From Ignavibacteriales bacterium (lineage in GTDB: Bacteria; Bacteroidota; Ignavibacteria; UBA10030; SZUA-254), in NCBI GenBank assembly GCA_016214905.1, contig JACRMQ010000006.1, positions 664,510 to 728,509 on the forward strand: 64,000 nucleotides of DNA, written 5' to 3'. Every line of letters begins with the position of its first letter. Position 1 is the stretch's first letter. The translations under genes and the position numbers were made by a program. Below, in pieces: positions 1-8,164 of the stretch. The notes under the pieces were generated by a model, which did not search any database, was not told the DNA's origin, and saw only the letters and a list, made by a program, of their open reading frames with translations.

Positions 1-733
1 CTAAAAAAGATGGGGTCGCCAATATCATCCAAATTATTAGTTCTTCAATCGGAAATCGAAAACCAATTATATTGATAAATCCTATGAATCCATTTCCTGG
101 AAAGACCCATTGACCTGCATATAATGCGGCTAGCTCGAACATTAAAAGAATAGGAAATGAAAATAGACTTACCACAAAATATCTGTCACAGAATTCAGGA
201 TATTTGAACAAAAATAAAATCAGCGGGAATATCACAAATACAACTCCCACCCACAAATAAAAATATGGTATAGAGAGAAACTCACTTTTTTCAAAAAACA
301 TAACCGATACAGTCAAAACAAGTATCAAGAAAAAGAGCCACAAATATTTGATTCGTTTGGATAACCTATCTGCTCGTTTTCCATTATCAAAATAATGTTC
401 ATAGAAAAGCACTACCCAAAGTCCCCATAATAAACCAAATATATAAACCTCGATAGTTGCGAGACCAAATATTCTGAGCGGAAATATACTTTGAGGTACC
501 AACCATGATCCATTATATGCTGCCAAAGCATCAGCAAAAAGTGATAATGGTATTGAAAATGGAATAACAAATGCAAGGCTTTTTAATGCAATTCCCGGAT
601 TTTTGCAAATAATGTAAACAGATGGAACCCCGAAATACAATAAAGTAGAAATCAAGAGACTCGTGCGAAACCATATTGTAATCAAAGTTGCAATAACCGC
701 AAATATAAGTATCCTGAATATATCTTGACTCAT
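1..733 (-). CDS. Lycopene cyclase domain membrane protein, C-terminus cut by window edge
   Basis: An open frame starts at the ATG complement at 731-733 and runs off the left edge without a stop; about 244 codons are visible. The product is almost entirely hydrophobic with about seven membrane segments. It contains an internal duplication: AAYNGSWLVP followed by ATIE in the first half, and ALYAGQWVFP followed by PIEE in the second. This repeated W..P ... PxE(E) pattern is what the fused CrtYc/CrtYd-type lycopene cyclase family shows, which cyclises carotenoid ends in the membrane. The first copy has TIE in place of PEE. No carotenoid neighbours are visible, so a divergent relative of unknown substrate is possible. 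Confidence 0.6.
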   Translation of the reverse strand, partial: MSQDIFRILIFAVIATLITIWFRTSLLISTLLYFGVPSVYIICKNPGIALKSLAFVIPFSIPLSLFADALAAYNGSWLVPQSIFPLRIFGLATIEVYIFGLLWGLWVVLFYEHYFDNGKRADRLSKRIKYLWLFFLILVLTVSVMFFEKSEFLSIPYFYLWVGVVFVIFPLILFLFKYPEFCDRYFVVSLFSFPILLMFELAALYAGQWVFPGNGFIGFINIIGFRFPIEELIIWMILATPSFL

Positions 734-1040
734 TTCAACCTTGTAAAGCGTAAACATAAGAAAAGAGATTAGTAATAAATCTATTCTGTGTTTTATTTAT
801 TATAGCATAATTTTTGCAGAAATAGCCAACGCGAATATCCTCAGCTCGTCGCTAATCTAGTGAGGCAGGTCATTACGTTTCTCGGCCCTCTTTAAAAAAT
901 ATCCTATCTCCCGCTTATCTTTTTGTCCGAACGATCTAAACAATACATTGATTGGTTTACAGTATAATTCTATCAAACTAGAACTCAAGAACTCTGTTGT
1001 CTAAAAATCACGAACCTTGCGTTGATATTAATGCTGGTCT

Positions 1041-1064
1041 AGGAAGTAGCAGATGCTGCTTCCT
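1041..1064 (-). terminator. Hairpin downstream of the ubiquitin-like operon
   Basis: A 10-bp stem (AGGAAGTAGC / GCTGCTTCCT, one G-U pair) with a 4-nt loop lies about 65 bases beyond the stop of the E1 gene. There is no clear U-run on the minus strand, so it may be a weak terminator or an RNA-end stabiliser. The rest of the 734-1130 gap shows no gene. Confidence 0.35.
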
Positions 1065-1130
1065 GTTTAATAGAAACGTCCTAGTTATATCTCATAATGA
1101 AACTCTGGAGAGTAGGTATAAAATGTATCA

Positions 1131-2516
1131 TTAATCTGTCCGAAACAAGTTCCAATACTTTGTGGCTTTGTTTATGTGCTGATATTTTCTTTGATCACAG
1201 CAGATACATTTTAGATCCGGTTTCCTATCCCACATCTGGATTTCCTTGAATCCACAACCGAAATCAAATAGTGCAAAATTAGGTATCTGCGGATAATCCG
1301 TCATCTGGGCTCGTACCATATCCGCAGTCACCAGAAGTCCCGCGAACATTGAAATAAATGGCAGAGCTGCGTCTATTGATCCTTGATTTGTCTTGATTTG
1401 TGTCGTTGAGCACGTTAGTGCATCAACCCGAACAGTTTCTGGGAATCGATCAGACAAACAATCGTCGCGCCCGGGGATATGTCTGCCGTGATTCACACCC
1501 CAATTTAAAGTTGTAGAAGAATGAATCATGAGCGGAGGGATATTATTCTGCATCGACCATCGGACGCCGTGATCGTTCGCTAAAGGAAGCCACATGTCAA
1601 AATTACGTTCACTTCCCTGAGCCTGCATAACATACTCGTTCCACCAGCCGGGAAAAGCCTTAGTATTGATCTTCGAGGCACTGAAGTAGGCAGCAACAGT
1701 CTCTGCTTTGTTTTGCCCAAAATTATTTCTTCCGAAAATAGGAGACCTATTGAAATTTTCCACCTTTACTACGTCCTTATCGAGGATGGTCAGCTCACCT
1801 GCCAAACCAGTGAGTTTTAGACAATAGGCCGCCGATGATCCGACTGATCCTGCCCCAACCATAAGTATACGTCCCGCATTGACACAAGTGGGATACGAAA
1901 TATGCTGTGGCTTTTGTTCTTGGTTATAGATAAATCTGAATAGATTGAAAATCCCATCTTCAATCAATTTCTCTTGGGGAAATCCTATAGCCATCTTAAA
2001 CACCTGTGAGACACCCAAACATGCGGCCGCAATAGCACCAAGAGGATTTGCCTCGTCAGTGTTCGGTAGGGATGAAAAAGGGAATTTGGATAGGCGCGCA
2101 TACCATCCCGAGGCGCTTATAAAAACCTGACGTGTCTTATGCTCCATAGTCTTGGTATCTCCGACATGCAGAACAATCCCAGTGGTGTTCGTCAATTGGT
2201 TTGTTGTTTCGAAAGTGCCAAACGGGTCAGTGTCGCGCATTCGATCCAAAATGAACTCGCCAAGTTCCATGCTACTCCCACCGAGATTAGGATGGCAAGG
2301 CGTCGTTGGCATTATGATTTTCACCCGGCGACACCATCGGCTAAGTAATTCACATGATACGAGTAACGTTATTTGGCCAGGCCAAGTTTCGACAACTGGT
2401 CGGTCGATAATCACTACGCATTCCGTTTGCTGGTATTCTCTTTCTGTTACACAACGGTTTGTGCGATCATCGCGAAGTGCGTAGAATTGCTCCGCTGTCG
2501 TCGGAAATGTGGTCAT
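1131..2516 (-). CDS. E1-like ThiF-family activating enzyme of ubiquitin-like operon (BilD-like)
   Basis: A 461-aa protein in two halves. Residues 1-200 are a divergent N-terminal domain. From about 215 there is a ThiF/E1 Rossmann fold: GAGSVG (221-226), LDKD (245-248), and the ENFNRS stretch (253-258) that corresponds to the E1 N..R adenylation residues. Candidate thioester cysteines are C353 (GRDDCLSDRF) and C369 (ALTCSTTQ). A CICC cluster near 437-440 could bind zinc. In this family the enzyme adenylates the C-terminal glycine of a ubiquitin-like partner and passes it to an E2. It is the last gene of the operon, 24 bases after the JAMM gene. The order Ubl-E2-JAMM-E1 matches antiphage Bil operons. 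Confidence 0.88.
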   Translation of the reverse strand: MTTFPTTAEQFYALRDDRTNRCVTEREYQQTECVVIIDRPVVETWPGQITLLVSCELLSRWCRRVKIIMPTTPCHPNLGGSSMELGEFILDRMRDTDPFGTFETTNQLTNTTGIVLHVGDTKTMEHKTRQVFISASGWYARLSKFPFSSLPNTDEANPLGAIAAACLGVSQVFKMAIGFPQEKLIEDGIFNLFRFIYNQEQKPQHISYPTCVNAGRILMVGAGSVGSSAAYCLKLTGLAGELTILDKDVVKVENFNRSPIFGRNNFGQNKAETVAAYFSASKINTKAFPGWWNEYVMQAQGSERNFDMWLPLANDHGVRWSMQNNIPPLMIHSSTTLNWGVNHGRHIPGRDDCLSDRFPETVRVDALTCSTTQIKTNQGSIDAALPFISMFAGLLVTADMVRAQMTDYPQIPNFALFDFGCGFKEIQMWDRKPDLKCICCDQRKYQHINKATKYWNLFRTD

Positions 2517-2540
2517 AGGGCAAACTTACTTTTGGACAGA

Positions 2541-3059
2541 TCAAATAACATGGAATGTTTTCTTGATCTCTACGCTCCCAAGACGTCGAAAGTAGCCATT
2601 TTCAAAAACATGCACACCGCATTTTGTAAGAGGTAACATTCCTCCCCGTGCGTACTGTGGTACAACAATCGACAGGAAACCTTCGTACGGCATTAAAGCA
2701 AGTTGATCATCTCCATCTGAGTGACCAACAAATTTACCAGGATGGGTATGGACTTGTCCGATAAGCTCAAGGTGTTCCTTACACAGTATCTTAATAATCT
2801 CGGCGTTTGCTTGAGCTGATGTTTGAAATGAACCCCACGCAGTTTTTGCGTTTGGGGTTAAACATCTTATTACGATCACGCCTTTGGGATCACGTTTGCC
2901 TGCCCAGTAAACAATGCCCTCATGGGGTTTGTCAGAAAGGCCGAATTTGAGAAAAGAATCGATCGATTGTTTTATTACAGCCTCGTTGATGCGCACCAAA
3001 TTTGGTGTACATCTACTGTGGGCCTGTGTTGTACTTCTACATAATTTCCTGAGCCACAT
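2541..3059 (-). CDS. JAB/MPN (JAMM) deubiquitinase-like metallopeptidase (BilC-like)
   Basis: A 172-aa protein with the full JAMM zinc-peptidase signature: E47 (HEGIVYW), H104-T-H106-P, then S114 and D117, spaced exactly as HxHPx(6)SxxD. The family cleaves isopeptide bonds and here would process or remove the Ubl. A longer frame opens to 3188 but would overlap most of the end of the E2 gene. I chose the ATG at 3057-3059, which follows the E2 stop by one base (TAG-T-ATG) behind a G-rich stretch, indicating translational coupling. Confidence 0.88.
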   Translation of the reverse strand: MWLRKLCRSTTQAHSRCTPNLVRINEAVIKQSIDSFLKFGLSDKPHEGIVYWAGKRDPKGVIVIRCLTPNAKTAWGSFQTSAQANAEIIKILCKEHLELIGQVHTHPGKFVGHSDGDDQLALMPYEGFLSIVVPQYARGGMLPLTKCGVHVFENGYFRRLGSVEIKKTFHVI

Positions 3060-3060
3060 A

Positions 3061-3552
3061 CTACCCCATCCTACCCTTATAATAGTCCGGCAGACTAATG
3101 CGACTATAGATGGTCCCGAGCATATCCCCAAGCTTCGAATGATTGGCCCATTGAATGTTGCTGGCGGTGGATTTGACCCAATCAGCATTCAGCGGCCAGT
3201 CCTCATGGGGACCAGATTGTACAACCGATTTATATGCTTTGCGACTAAACGGAGCGCAAATACACGGTCCTGAAGAGTGGAAGAAACTATCAATCGATTT
3301 CGGATATGCGTAGTTTGTTCCGGGTTCTCCCGTCTCAGGATCAATAAATTCGATGAAGGGTGGTTTTTCCTTGTAATCGTCACACAAGAGACTAACAATG
3401 AAGAGATCACCGGTGTGCGAAAACATGGTAACAATCACCTTTAATGAATTGTAATCCGGCACGATGCCCCATCTGAGAGTACGAGCTATATCCTTAATTT
3501 GACTAAGCTCCTCTTGTATAATCGCTCGTGAAAGATCTGGTCCTACAGCCAT
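3061..3552 (-). CDS. E2-like ubiquitin-conjugating protein (BilB-like)
   Basis: A 163-aa protein placed between the Ubl and JAMM genes. It resembles the bacterial E2/UBC-like families by position, size, and the motif SGPCICAPFSRKAY (94-107) followed by HEDWP (116-120). C97 or C99 is the likely catalytic cysteine. The role would be to accept the Ubl from the E1 and transfer it to a target. Sequence similarity to eukaryotic E2s is low, so the call leans on operon context and the Cys-Pro-(R)..W pattern. It starts nine bases after the Ubl stop. Confidence 0.78.
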   Translation of the reverse strand: MAVGPDLSRAIIQEELSQIKDIARTLRWGIVPDYNSLKVIVTMFSHTGDLFIVSLLCDDYKEKPPFIEFIDPETGEPGTNYAYPKSIDSFFHSSGPCICAPFSRKAYKSVVQSGPHEDWPLNADWVKSTASNIQWANHSKLGDMLGTIYSRISLPDYYKGRMG

Positions 3553-3561
3553 ACTTTTATG

Positions 3562-3822
3562 TTAAACCCCGCCCCCAACAGCTGTGAGTACCAGAACCGT
3601 TCCGTCCACAATATGATATGACACTAACGGCCGCTCCGGCTTAAGTACCTCGTCTGGCTTGTTAGCGAAAACAAGCTCGAAGCGATCCCCGGGAGCAAAG
3701 CTGAAAGCACTGATCGCAGCAGTTATCACTTCAGAAATCTTCGTTTCCTTGTCGAAGGAGAATTCTTTTGATCCCCTTGTCGACTGGATTGTAATTTGTA
3801 AGGTTTTATCTTCTTTTGCCAT
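3562..3822 (-). CDS. Ubiquitin-like protein with C-terminal GGGV (BilA-like)
   Basis: An 86-aa beta-grasp-type protein (LQITIQSTRGSKEFSFD, then SEVITAAISAF, then a strand-rich tail) ending in AVGGGV. The free diglycine-like C-terminus is the expected conjugation site, with one residue, V86, beyond the glycines. Either the JAMM enzyme trims this residue or the terminal Val is used directly. It is a single ubiquitin-like domain, unlike the tandem-domain BilA of the best-known Bil systems. It is 31 bases downstream of the S24 repressor gene and just upstream of the E2 gene, so the operon is closed around the conjugation pathway. Confidence 0.85.
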   Translation of the reverse strand: MAKEDKTLQITIQSTRGSKEFSFDKETKISEVITAAISAFSFAPGDRFELVFANKPDEVLKPERPLVSYHIVDGTVLVLTAVGGGV

Positions 3823-3853
3823 AGTTCAATGAGTGTTAATGATGAATAATTAA

Positions 3854-4504
3854 TTAATTGATTGATTTTGATTTCTTCACAACATAGATGACCTTTCCAT
3901 TTATGATAAACCGTTGGTCATCTTGATGGATATGAATCGGCAGATAGTCATCCGTCGACTCGGAGATGAGTTCAAGTTCATTCGGTCTCTTTCCTCTTAA
4001 CAGTTTCTTGACAACACCAAAGCCCTCGATGATCGCTAGGACATAATCTCCGTTGCGTGGTTTAAAAGGGCTCCCATCAACGATCACATAATCTTCATTA
4101 TCTATCGAAACACCACCAATGTTTGCGCGATTCATTGAGGATCCAGCCGCTCGGATGGCAAAAATGTTTCGCTCTCGATTAGAGATAAGTCGCTTGGATA
4201 TCATGAAGGTTCCTTCAAGGTTCTCTTCGGCAAACATTGTTGCCCGACCACAGTTCGCGGTTCCGATGATAGGAACTGTAACAAGGGCACTGCCACGTTG
4301 GCTTCCGAGCGATGTGAGCCTTAGAATCTTCGAAGCAGTGTCGATTATAAGCAATCCACGCCTTTCCAACTGCACCAAATGGTGTTTGACCTGCTGCGCA
4401 TGGTCAACATGGATCACCTCGCCAAGGGTGCGATAAGAGAACTCTCTGAAGACTCCATCCCGGTGTTTCAACAAACTGAGTATTTTATTCTGAATCTTAT
4501 GCAT
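3854..4504 (-). CDS. LexA/UmuD-like S24 self-cleaving repressor
   Basis: A 216-aa regulator. Residues 1-70 form a winged helix-turn-helix-like DNA-binding region. Residues 75-216 are an S24 peptidase domain. The cleavage site is C85-G86 (TANCGRA), as in UmuD. The nucleophile is S123 (AGSSMNRA) and the general base K166 (GVVKKLL). A frame extending upstream to 4618 lacks homology, and a sigma-70-like promoter lies between the two starts, so the ATG at 4502-4504 is preferred. As first gene of the ubiquitin-like operon it is the probable repressor of the operon. S24 repressors of this kind are inactivated by RecA-stimulated self-cleavage, suggesting induction by DNA damage or phage attack. Confidence 0.85.
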   Translation of the reverse strand: MHKIQNKILSLLKHRDGVFREFSYRTLGEVIHVDHAQQVKHHLVQLERRGLLIIDTASKILRLTSLGSQRGSALVTVPIIGTANCGRATMFAEENLEGTFMISKRLISNRERNIFAIRAAGSSMNRANIGGVSIDNEDYVIVDGSPFKPRNGDYVLAIIEGFGVVKKLLRGKRPNELELISESTDDYLPIHIHQDDQRFIINGKVIYVVKKSKSIN

Positions 4505-4520
4505 ATAAATAATATAATAA

Positions 4521-4559
4521 ATTATGACAAAAGATTCAAGTCTGTCAAATACTGTCAAA
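4521..4559 (-). promoter_or_regulatory. Promoter with tandem CTGTCAAA operators for the S24-Ubl operon
   Basis: On the minus strand TTGACA (4543-4548) and CATAAT (4521-4526) are separated by 16 bases, upstream of the S24 start. The -35 hexamer is embedded in an 8-base direct repeat, CTGTCAAA at 4542-4549 and 4552-4559, spaced one helical turn apart. The placement fits an autoregulatory operator for the S24 repressor, though direct rather than inverted repeats are unusual for LexA-type proteins. Confidence 0.55.
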
Positions 4560-4618
4560 GATATAAGCCATCCCTCCCGACTGACTGATAACTCTTGTGT
4601 GCTAAACTTTCCCTGCAT

Positions 4619-5017
4619 CTACCTCCTAGCTATTACTCTGCTAAGTTAAGCTACTAAAGTAAGTTTTTGTTTTCATTCTCGACGACTTTGCTATATATGA
4701 CTTTTCGATCAGTGATTTATCCAATCGTTTAAGCATGCCCATAACCTCAAATTTTGCTCTAACCTTAGCGTATTATTCACCATCACTCTTAATTTCATCG
4801 CCCATTATTGCCTTGAGAAAAGAGGTAACACCACATTCTGGTTATTCCCGCTTAACTCTGAGATAATTGGATTATTTCACGACTTCCAATCAGCCAACCA
4901 AATCCCAGGTAAAAATAATAAGATTTTTATTCACAGGTTTGATATCATACATATCATACTCTACATAGAAATTGAAGGACTCTAACTTTCCAAAAGAAGA
5001 TTTTTGTTGTATATTAT
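4619..5017. other. Non-coding gap with a possible degenerate small gene and a tandem 9-mer
   Basis: No intact gene is seen. On the minus strand 4641-4805 reads as a short protein-like frame broken by one TAA (MGDEIKSDGE, stop, YAKVRAKFEVMGMLKRLDKS...), possibly a dead small gene. On the plus strand the 9-mer ATATCATAC is repeated in tandem at 4942-4950 and 4951-4959, about 60 bases before the next gene, a plausible operator. Confidence 0.3.
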
Positions 5018-6217
5018 ATGACTATGAATCCAAAACTTAAGCAGATAAACCTCTTCCCAAAAAGCCCCATCTTCCTCCCTAATGCGATGGATGGGCATTT
5101 CGAAAGCGTAAACATTCAATTTCCAGCTATGATTATGGATGCCCGACATGCTGTGTGGCGGCCAGGCGTTGCACAAAAACTTGCTGCAATATCGGATCTA
5201 TTTATAATCGATCCCTCCACGCACGTTCTTCTTTTTAAGGACGCGAAAGATGGCCAGAATTTCAAAAAGCTGGGGTATCCAAATAATATTGAAATAGAAA
5301 ATATATACAGTGATTCAGGATTTCGCAAAGATAAAATCATTCGTGTTGCAGTCGACGACCAACTTAACAAAAATGCATCCGTTGTAATCGCACCTTATTT
5401 TTTCGCGGAAGATACAGATGACGTGAAATTTGGAATTAATATTTCAATGTTATCGGAGACCATTAGGTATCTTCAAGAAACCAAGAATGACGTTCCTGTT
5501 TTTGCAATGCTGGAAATAGGTAGTTCCGTGCTAAGCCGGCCAACCGTCGTAAATTATGTTGTTGATAGATTCAAAGAAGACTTTCGTGACGATGTCAAGG
5601 GGTACATTGTTGTAATTAATGATCTTGATTGTGAAACGGCTGATCAGGATTCTCTGTTAGAATTATCAAAGTTGGTATTCCAACTCTCTGAAGGGACCCC
5701 GGTCCTTGTGAATAAAATCGGTCCCTTTGGCGAGATATTGTGTGCCATAGGGGCAAGCGGCTATGGCAGTGGCTTAGCGAGCGGGGAAATATTTCGAGCA
5801 AAAAACCTTCAGAGCACCCCGAAAGGCTGGGGGAAGAAAATTGAAAAAACCTACATACCTGAAATCTTCGATTATTTAAACGATGAAGACCTAAAAACAA
5901 TCAAATATACCTGCAAGTGTGCAGTCTGTGCAGGCTCTTATCCAAAGGATACTGTTTCAAAAAAACTTCATTTTCTCTTCACACGCTTGAATAGTGTTGA
6001 AACTCTTCAGGATACAACACGAATCAAGAGGATCGATATAGTCAATGAAAGAATTGTGAAAGGTATTAAACTCAATGCAAACTGGCGCTCAAAAGCCATA
6101 GGTGTGAAAACCGCTTTTCTACCTCGATGGAAAGCTGTTCTCGACTTAGCAAAGTACTGGGAGTTTCCTGACAAGGATAATGAACTAAATGCTCTTTTAT
6201 CAGAACTTGAATCATGA
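5018..6217 (+). CDS. Uncharacterised protein with TGT-like CxCxxC motif, paired with PIN toxin
   Basis: A 399-aa protein I do not firmly recognise. Alternating strands and helices (VVIAPYFFAEDTDD, VFAMLEIGSSVL, GYIVVINDLDC, GASGYGSGLASGE) suggest a TIM-barrel-like fold. Near residue 293 there is CKCAVC, with a histidine about 14 residues later, reminiscent of the CxCxxC..H zinc site of tRNA-guanine transglycosylases, but the histidine spacing is shorter than usual. The gene overlaps the following PIN gene by four bases (ATGA), so the two are translated together. It could be a target-recognition or antitoxin-like partner of the nuclease, or a divergent transglycosylase. Confidence 0.5.
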   Translation: MTMNPKLKQINLFPKSPIFLPNAMDGHFESVNIQFPAMIMDARHAVWRPGVAQKLAAISDLFIIDPSTHVLLFKDAKDGQNFKKLGYPNNIEIENIYSDSGFRKDKIIRVAVDDQLNKNASVVIAPYFFAEDTDDVKFGINISMLSETIRYLQETKNDVPVFAMLEIGSSVLSRPTVVNYVVDRFKEDFRDDVKGYIVVINDLDCETADQDSLLELSKLVFQLSEGTPVLVNKIGPFGEILCAIGASGYGSGLASGEIFRAKNLQSTPKGWGKKIEKTYIPEIFDYLNDEDLKTIKYTCKCAVCAGSYPKDTVSKKLHFLFTRLNSVETLQDTTRIKRIDIVNERIVKGIKLNANWRSKAIGVKTAFLPRWKAVLDLAKYWEFPDKDNELNALLSELES

Positions 6218-6660
6218 TCAAAGTGGTCCCCGACGCAAACGTCTTGGTTTCGGGTATGCTCGGAACGCCTGGGCCAACTCGAAAGATAATCAATCTGGCA
6301 CTAGCAAAGAAAATAATTATCTTCGGCAGTTCAGCGACTTATCAAGAATTTTGTGAGAAGATTCAAATGGCGCGACTTCAGAAATACCTGAAGCGTCAGA
6401 TTTTCAGTCCAGAGAAAATAATTCTTGACTATAGGGCCTTTGTAAACATGCTCGAACCAGTTTTGTCTGATCAACTTAAACGGTTTGTAGAAAGAGACCC
6501 CGATGATGATGAGTATGTGAAAGTAGCAAGGGCATGCGGTTCGAAAATAATAATTACAAGAGATAAGGATCTATTGGACATCAAGAAATTCGAGAAGGTT
6601 CTTGCCGTAACCCCAGAAAAATTTATCCAAAGCTACGCGAAACTCTCCCTACAGAGTTGA
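6214..6660 (+). CDS. PIN-domain ribonuclease (COG1569 toxin-like family)
   Basis: A 148-aa PIN-fold protein. The acidic residues expected for metal-dependent RNA cleavage are visible: D7 (VVPDANVLVSG), E45 (YQEFCEKI), the D98-D99-E100 cluster (RDPDDDEYVKVA) and D117/D119 (ITRDKDLL). This is the pattern of the 'putative toxin-antitoxin system toxin component, PIN family' (PIN_3). No small classical antitoxin precedes it. Its coupled partner is the 399-aa protein. Its 3' end overlaps the convergent nuclease-like gene by 38 bases. Confidence 0.8.
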   Translation: MIKVVPDANVLVSGMLGTPGPTRKIINLALAKKIIIFGSSATYQEFCEKIQMARLQKYLKRQIFSPEKIILDYRAFVNMLEPVLSDQLKRFVERDPDDDEYVKVARACGSKIIITRDKDLLDIKKFEKVLAVTPEKFIQSYAKLSLQS

Positions 6661-7333
6661 CACCTACTGTCCCCAACATTCCTTTCGTCCAAAAATGTTC
6701 AATAGCGAAGTTGCTCCGTGCGGGATTGCTGGGTGTACTTTTGTAAGGTGAGAGGAGGATACTTTTCTTGTTACTTTCTTGGTCGAATGAAATTAATCCA
6801 AGTCCATGTTTTTGTAACATTTTCTTATTTACAAGGTGTGCTATCGAAGAAGGAACTGCTAAGTATACTTTGTTGGCAAACACCTTATATCGATTTGCTT
6901 GGACCAATCCTCTTCGCCAGTCCTTCAACTTTGCTTCAATCGCAATAAGTTCACTCGCAAGAGGAATCCACCCATTTATTTTGAAATAATAGTTTTTTCC
7001 AACTGACTTAACATATCCATTCTGTTCCAATGATTTTAGAATTGAGTATTTGAGTAGAGATCTAGAGAGGTGTGTTTTTTTTATGAGGGAATCAAGAGAT
7101 GTCTTTCGAGGTCCTTCTGATATGAAACGAAGTGTCCGGAAATATTCTTCTCTAAGCAACGGAGAAAGTTGCATGTAGCTCTTTCTAATTCCGACGCGTC
7201 GAGTGAATATTTTGCTCTTTCGCAAGAGAACAAGATCAGCTACGCCATGCCCAACCCCTATCTCCTTTCGGGCAAGATACCCTTCTTGCAGAAAATTATT
7301 CATTAAACGATTGACGAATGTTTTCTCTGTCAT
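6623..7333 (-). CDS. Winged-helix protein with PD-(D/E)XK-like domain
   Basis: A 236-aa protein. The first part has the signature of a restriction-fold domain interrupted by a helix-turn-helix insert: GVGHGVADLVLL (D about 33) near the N-terminus, a helical SLDSLIKKTHLSRSLLKYSILKSLEQNGYVK winged-helix-like stretch (about 80-110), then LIAIEAKLKDWRRGLVQANRYK, where E-A-K supplies the ExK element. This split arrangement is seen in small nuclease-like or regulatory proteins of defence regions. The target is unknown. The C-terminal 40 residues are low in structure and overlap the PIN gene. Confidence 0.6.
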   Translation of the reverse strand: MTEKTFVNRLMNNFLQEGYLARKEIGVGHGVADLVLLRKSKIFTRRVGIRKSYMQLSPLLREEYFRTLRFISEGPRKTSLDSLIKKTHLSRSLLKYSILKSLEQNGYVKSVGKNYYFKINGWIPLASELIAIEAKLKDWRRGLVQANRYKVFANKVYLAVPSSIAHLVNKKMLQKHGLGLISFDQESNKKSILLSPYKSTPSNPARSNFAIEHFWTKGMLGTVGVNSVGRVSRSFG

Positions 7334-7544
7334 ATGTATATTAATATCATTATATCAATAATACGCAAATCTTACTGGAGAAGATAAGTTATATTTGGTA
7401 TTTTTGCAAAATTCTAACCCAAGAGGAATCATATATCTTTTGTACGGTTTTACCATTTTTAATTAATGCTCTCCGGCTCATTGTTATTGGGGGATTTTAT
7501 CCCTGCGCACTTAGGTCAGAGGTGTTGATTCATTGCAACTAAAT

Positions 7545-7790
7545 TTAACCCCTGTATTTTCGCGGATCCTTACTCCTCGGATACGTTCTCTCTTCTTGAA
7601 ATCTTCCGTTCTCTTTCTGAATCTTTACAGACCCGCCCTCTTCACCTACAGCCTTTTTCAATGCACCCCTTTGGGTTGCAATTTCTTTTGTTGCAAACCT
7701 CTTAACAACATTTCCTGTCTTGTCCTTCTCCAAATCCCACTTATCTTTTTCCTCGTTGTATTGCAAGGTATACTTTGGTAATGGCGACAT
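7545..7790 (-). CDS. DUF2188-like small protein
   Basis: An 81-aa basic protein: WDLEKDKTGNVVKRFATKEI, then KIQKENGRFQEERTYPRSKDP. This follows the DUF2188 layout (W.v...g.....f.TK.eA ... vh..dG.iqeerTYg.DP). The function of the family is unknown. A good Shine-Dalgarno (GAAAGGGAAATAAT) precedes the ATG at 7788-7790. It stands alone between a divergent-looking defence pair and an integrase-tail scar. Confidence 0.65.
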   Translation of the reverse strand: MSPLPKYTLQYNEEKDKWDLEKDKTGNVVKRFATKEIATQRGALKKAVGEEGGSVKIQKENGRFQEERTYPRSKDPRKYRG

Positions 7791-7884
7791 ATTATTTCCC
7801 TTTCATAACAAAGTTTGTTGATCCATAAGAATGCTTGATTTAATATAACATACTACATCAAATTCAATTTTACAACTAGAATAA

Positions 7885-7948
7885 GACAAAGAAGGGTGAT
7901 TGAGCCCCTTTCCTTTTTTTGCTCCATCACCTCCCTAGTGTTACCCAA
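7885..7948 (-). repeat. Integrase 3'-tail scar A (degenerate)
   Basis: A 64-base segment similar to those at 10174, 14951 and 15171. It consists of an AAG-rich / CTTTT imperfect hairpin, about 25 bases, then AGTGTTACCCAA. On the minus strand it reads LGNTREVMEQKKERG, matching the VGNTQKVDNKKE tail of the intact integrase. The hairpin plus T-run can act as a terminator. The flanking 7791-8164 gap holds nothing else recognisable. Confidence 0.6.
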
Positions 7949-8164
7949 GAATAGAGCCGTGTTGTTTGCTATCCATAGGCAAAAGGAAATTAGTAGCAAA
8001 GTAGGAATTTTTGTGATTCAGAGAATATATCCTTAACTTTACGAGGTGTTTTACTTTGGCGATTTGACGGGAAAAGCAAGCAGATAGAATTTTCTAAAAA
8101 AAAGGTATGAATTTGTTATCATACCTCCAGATAATATTTATTTTAGAACAAAGCATGAGTGCCC

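Noticed and set aside
2541-3188. Longer 215-aa start for the JAMM gene
   Set aside because: The extra 43 residues are an out-of-frame reading of the E2 gene and have no family similarity.
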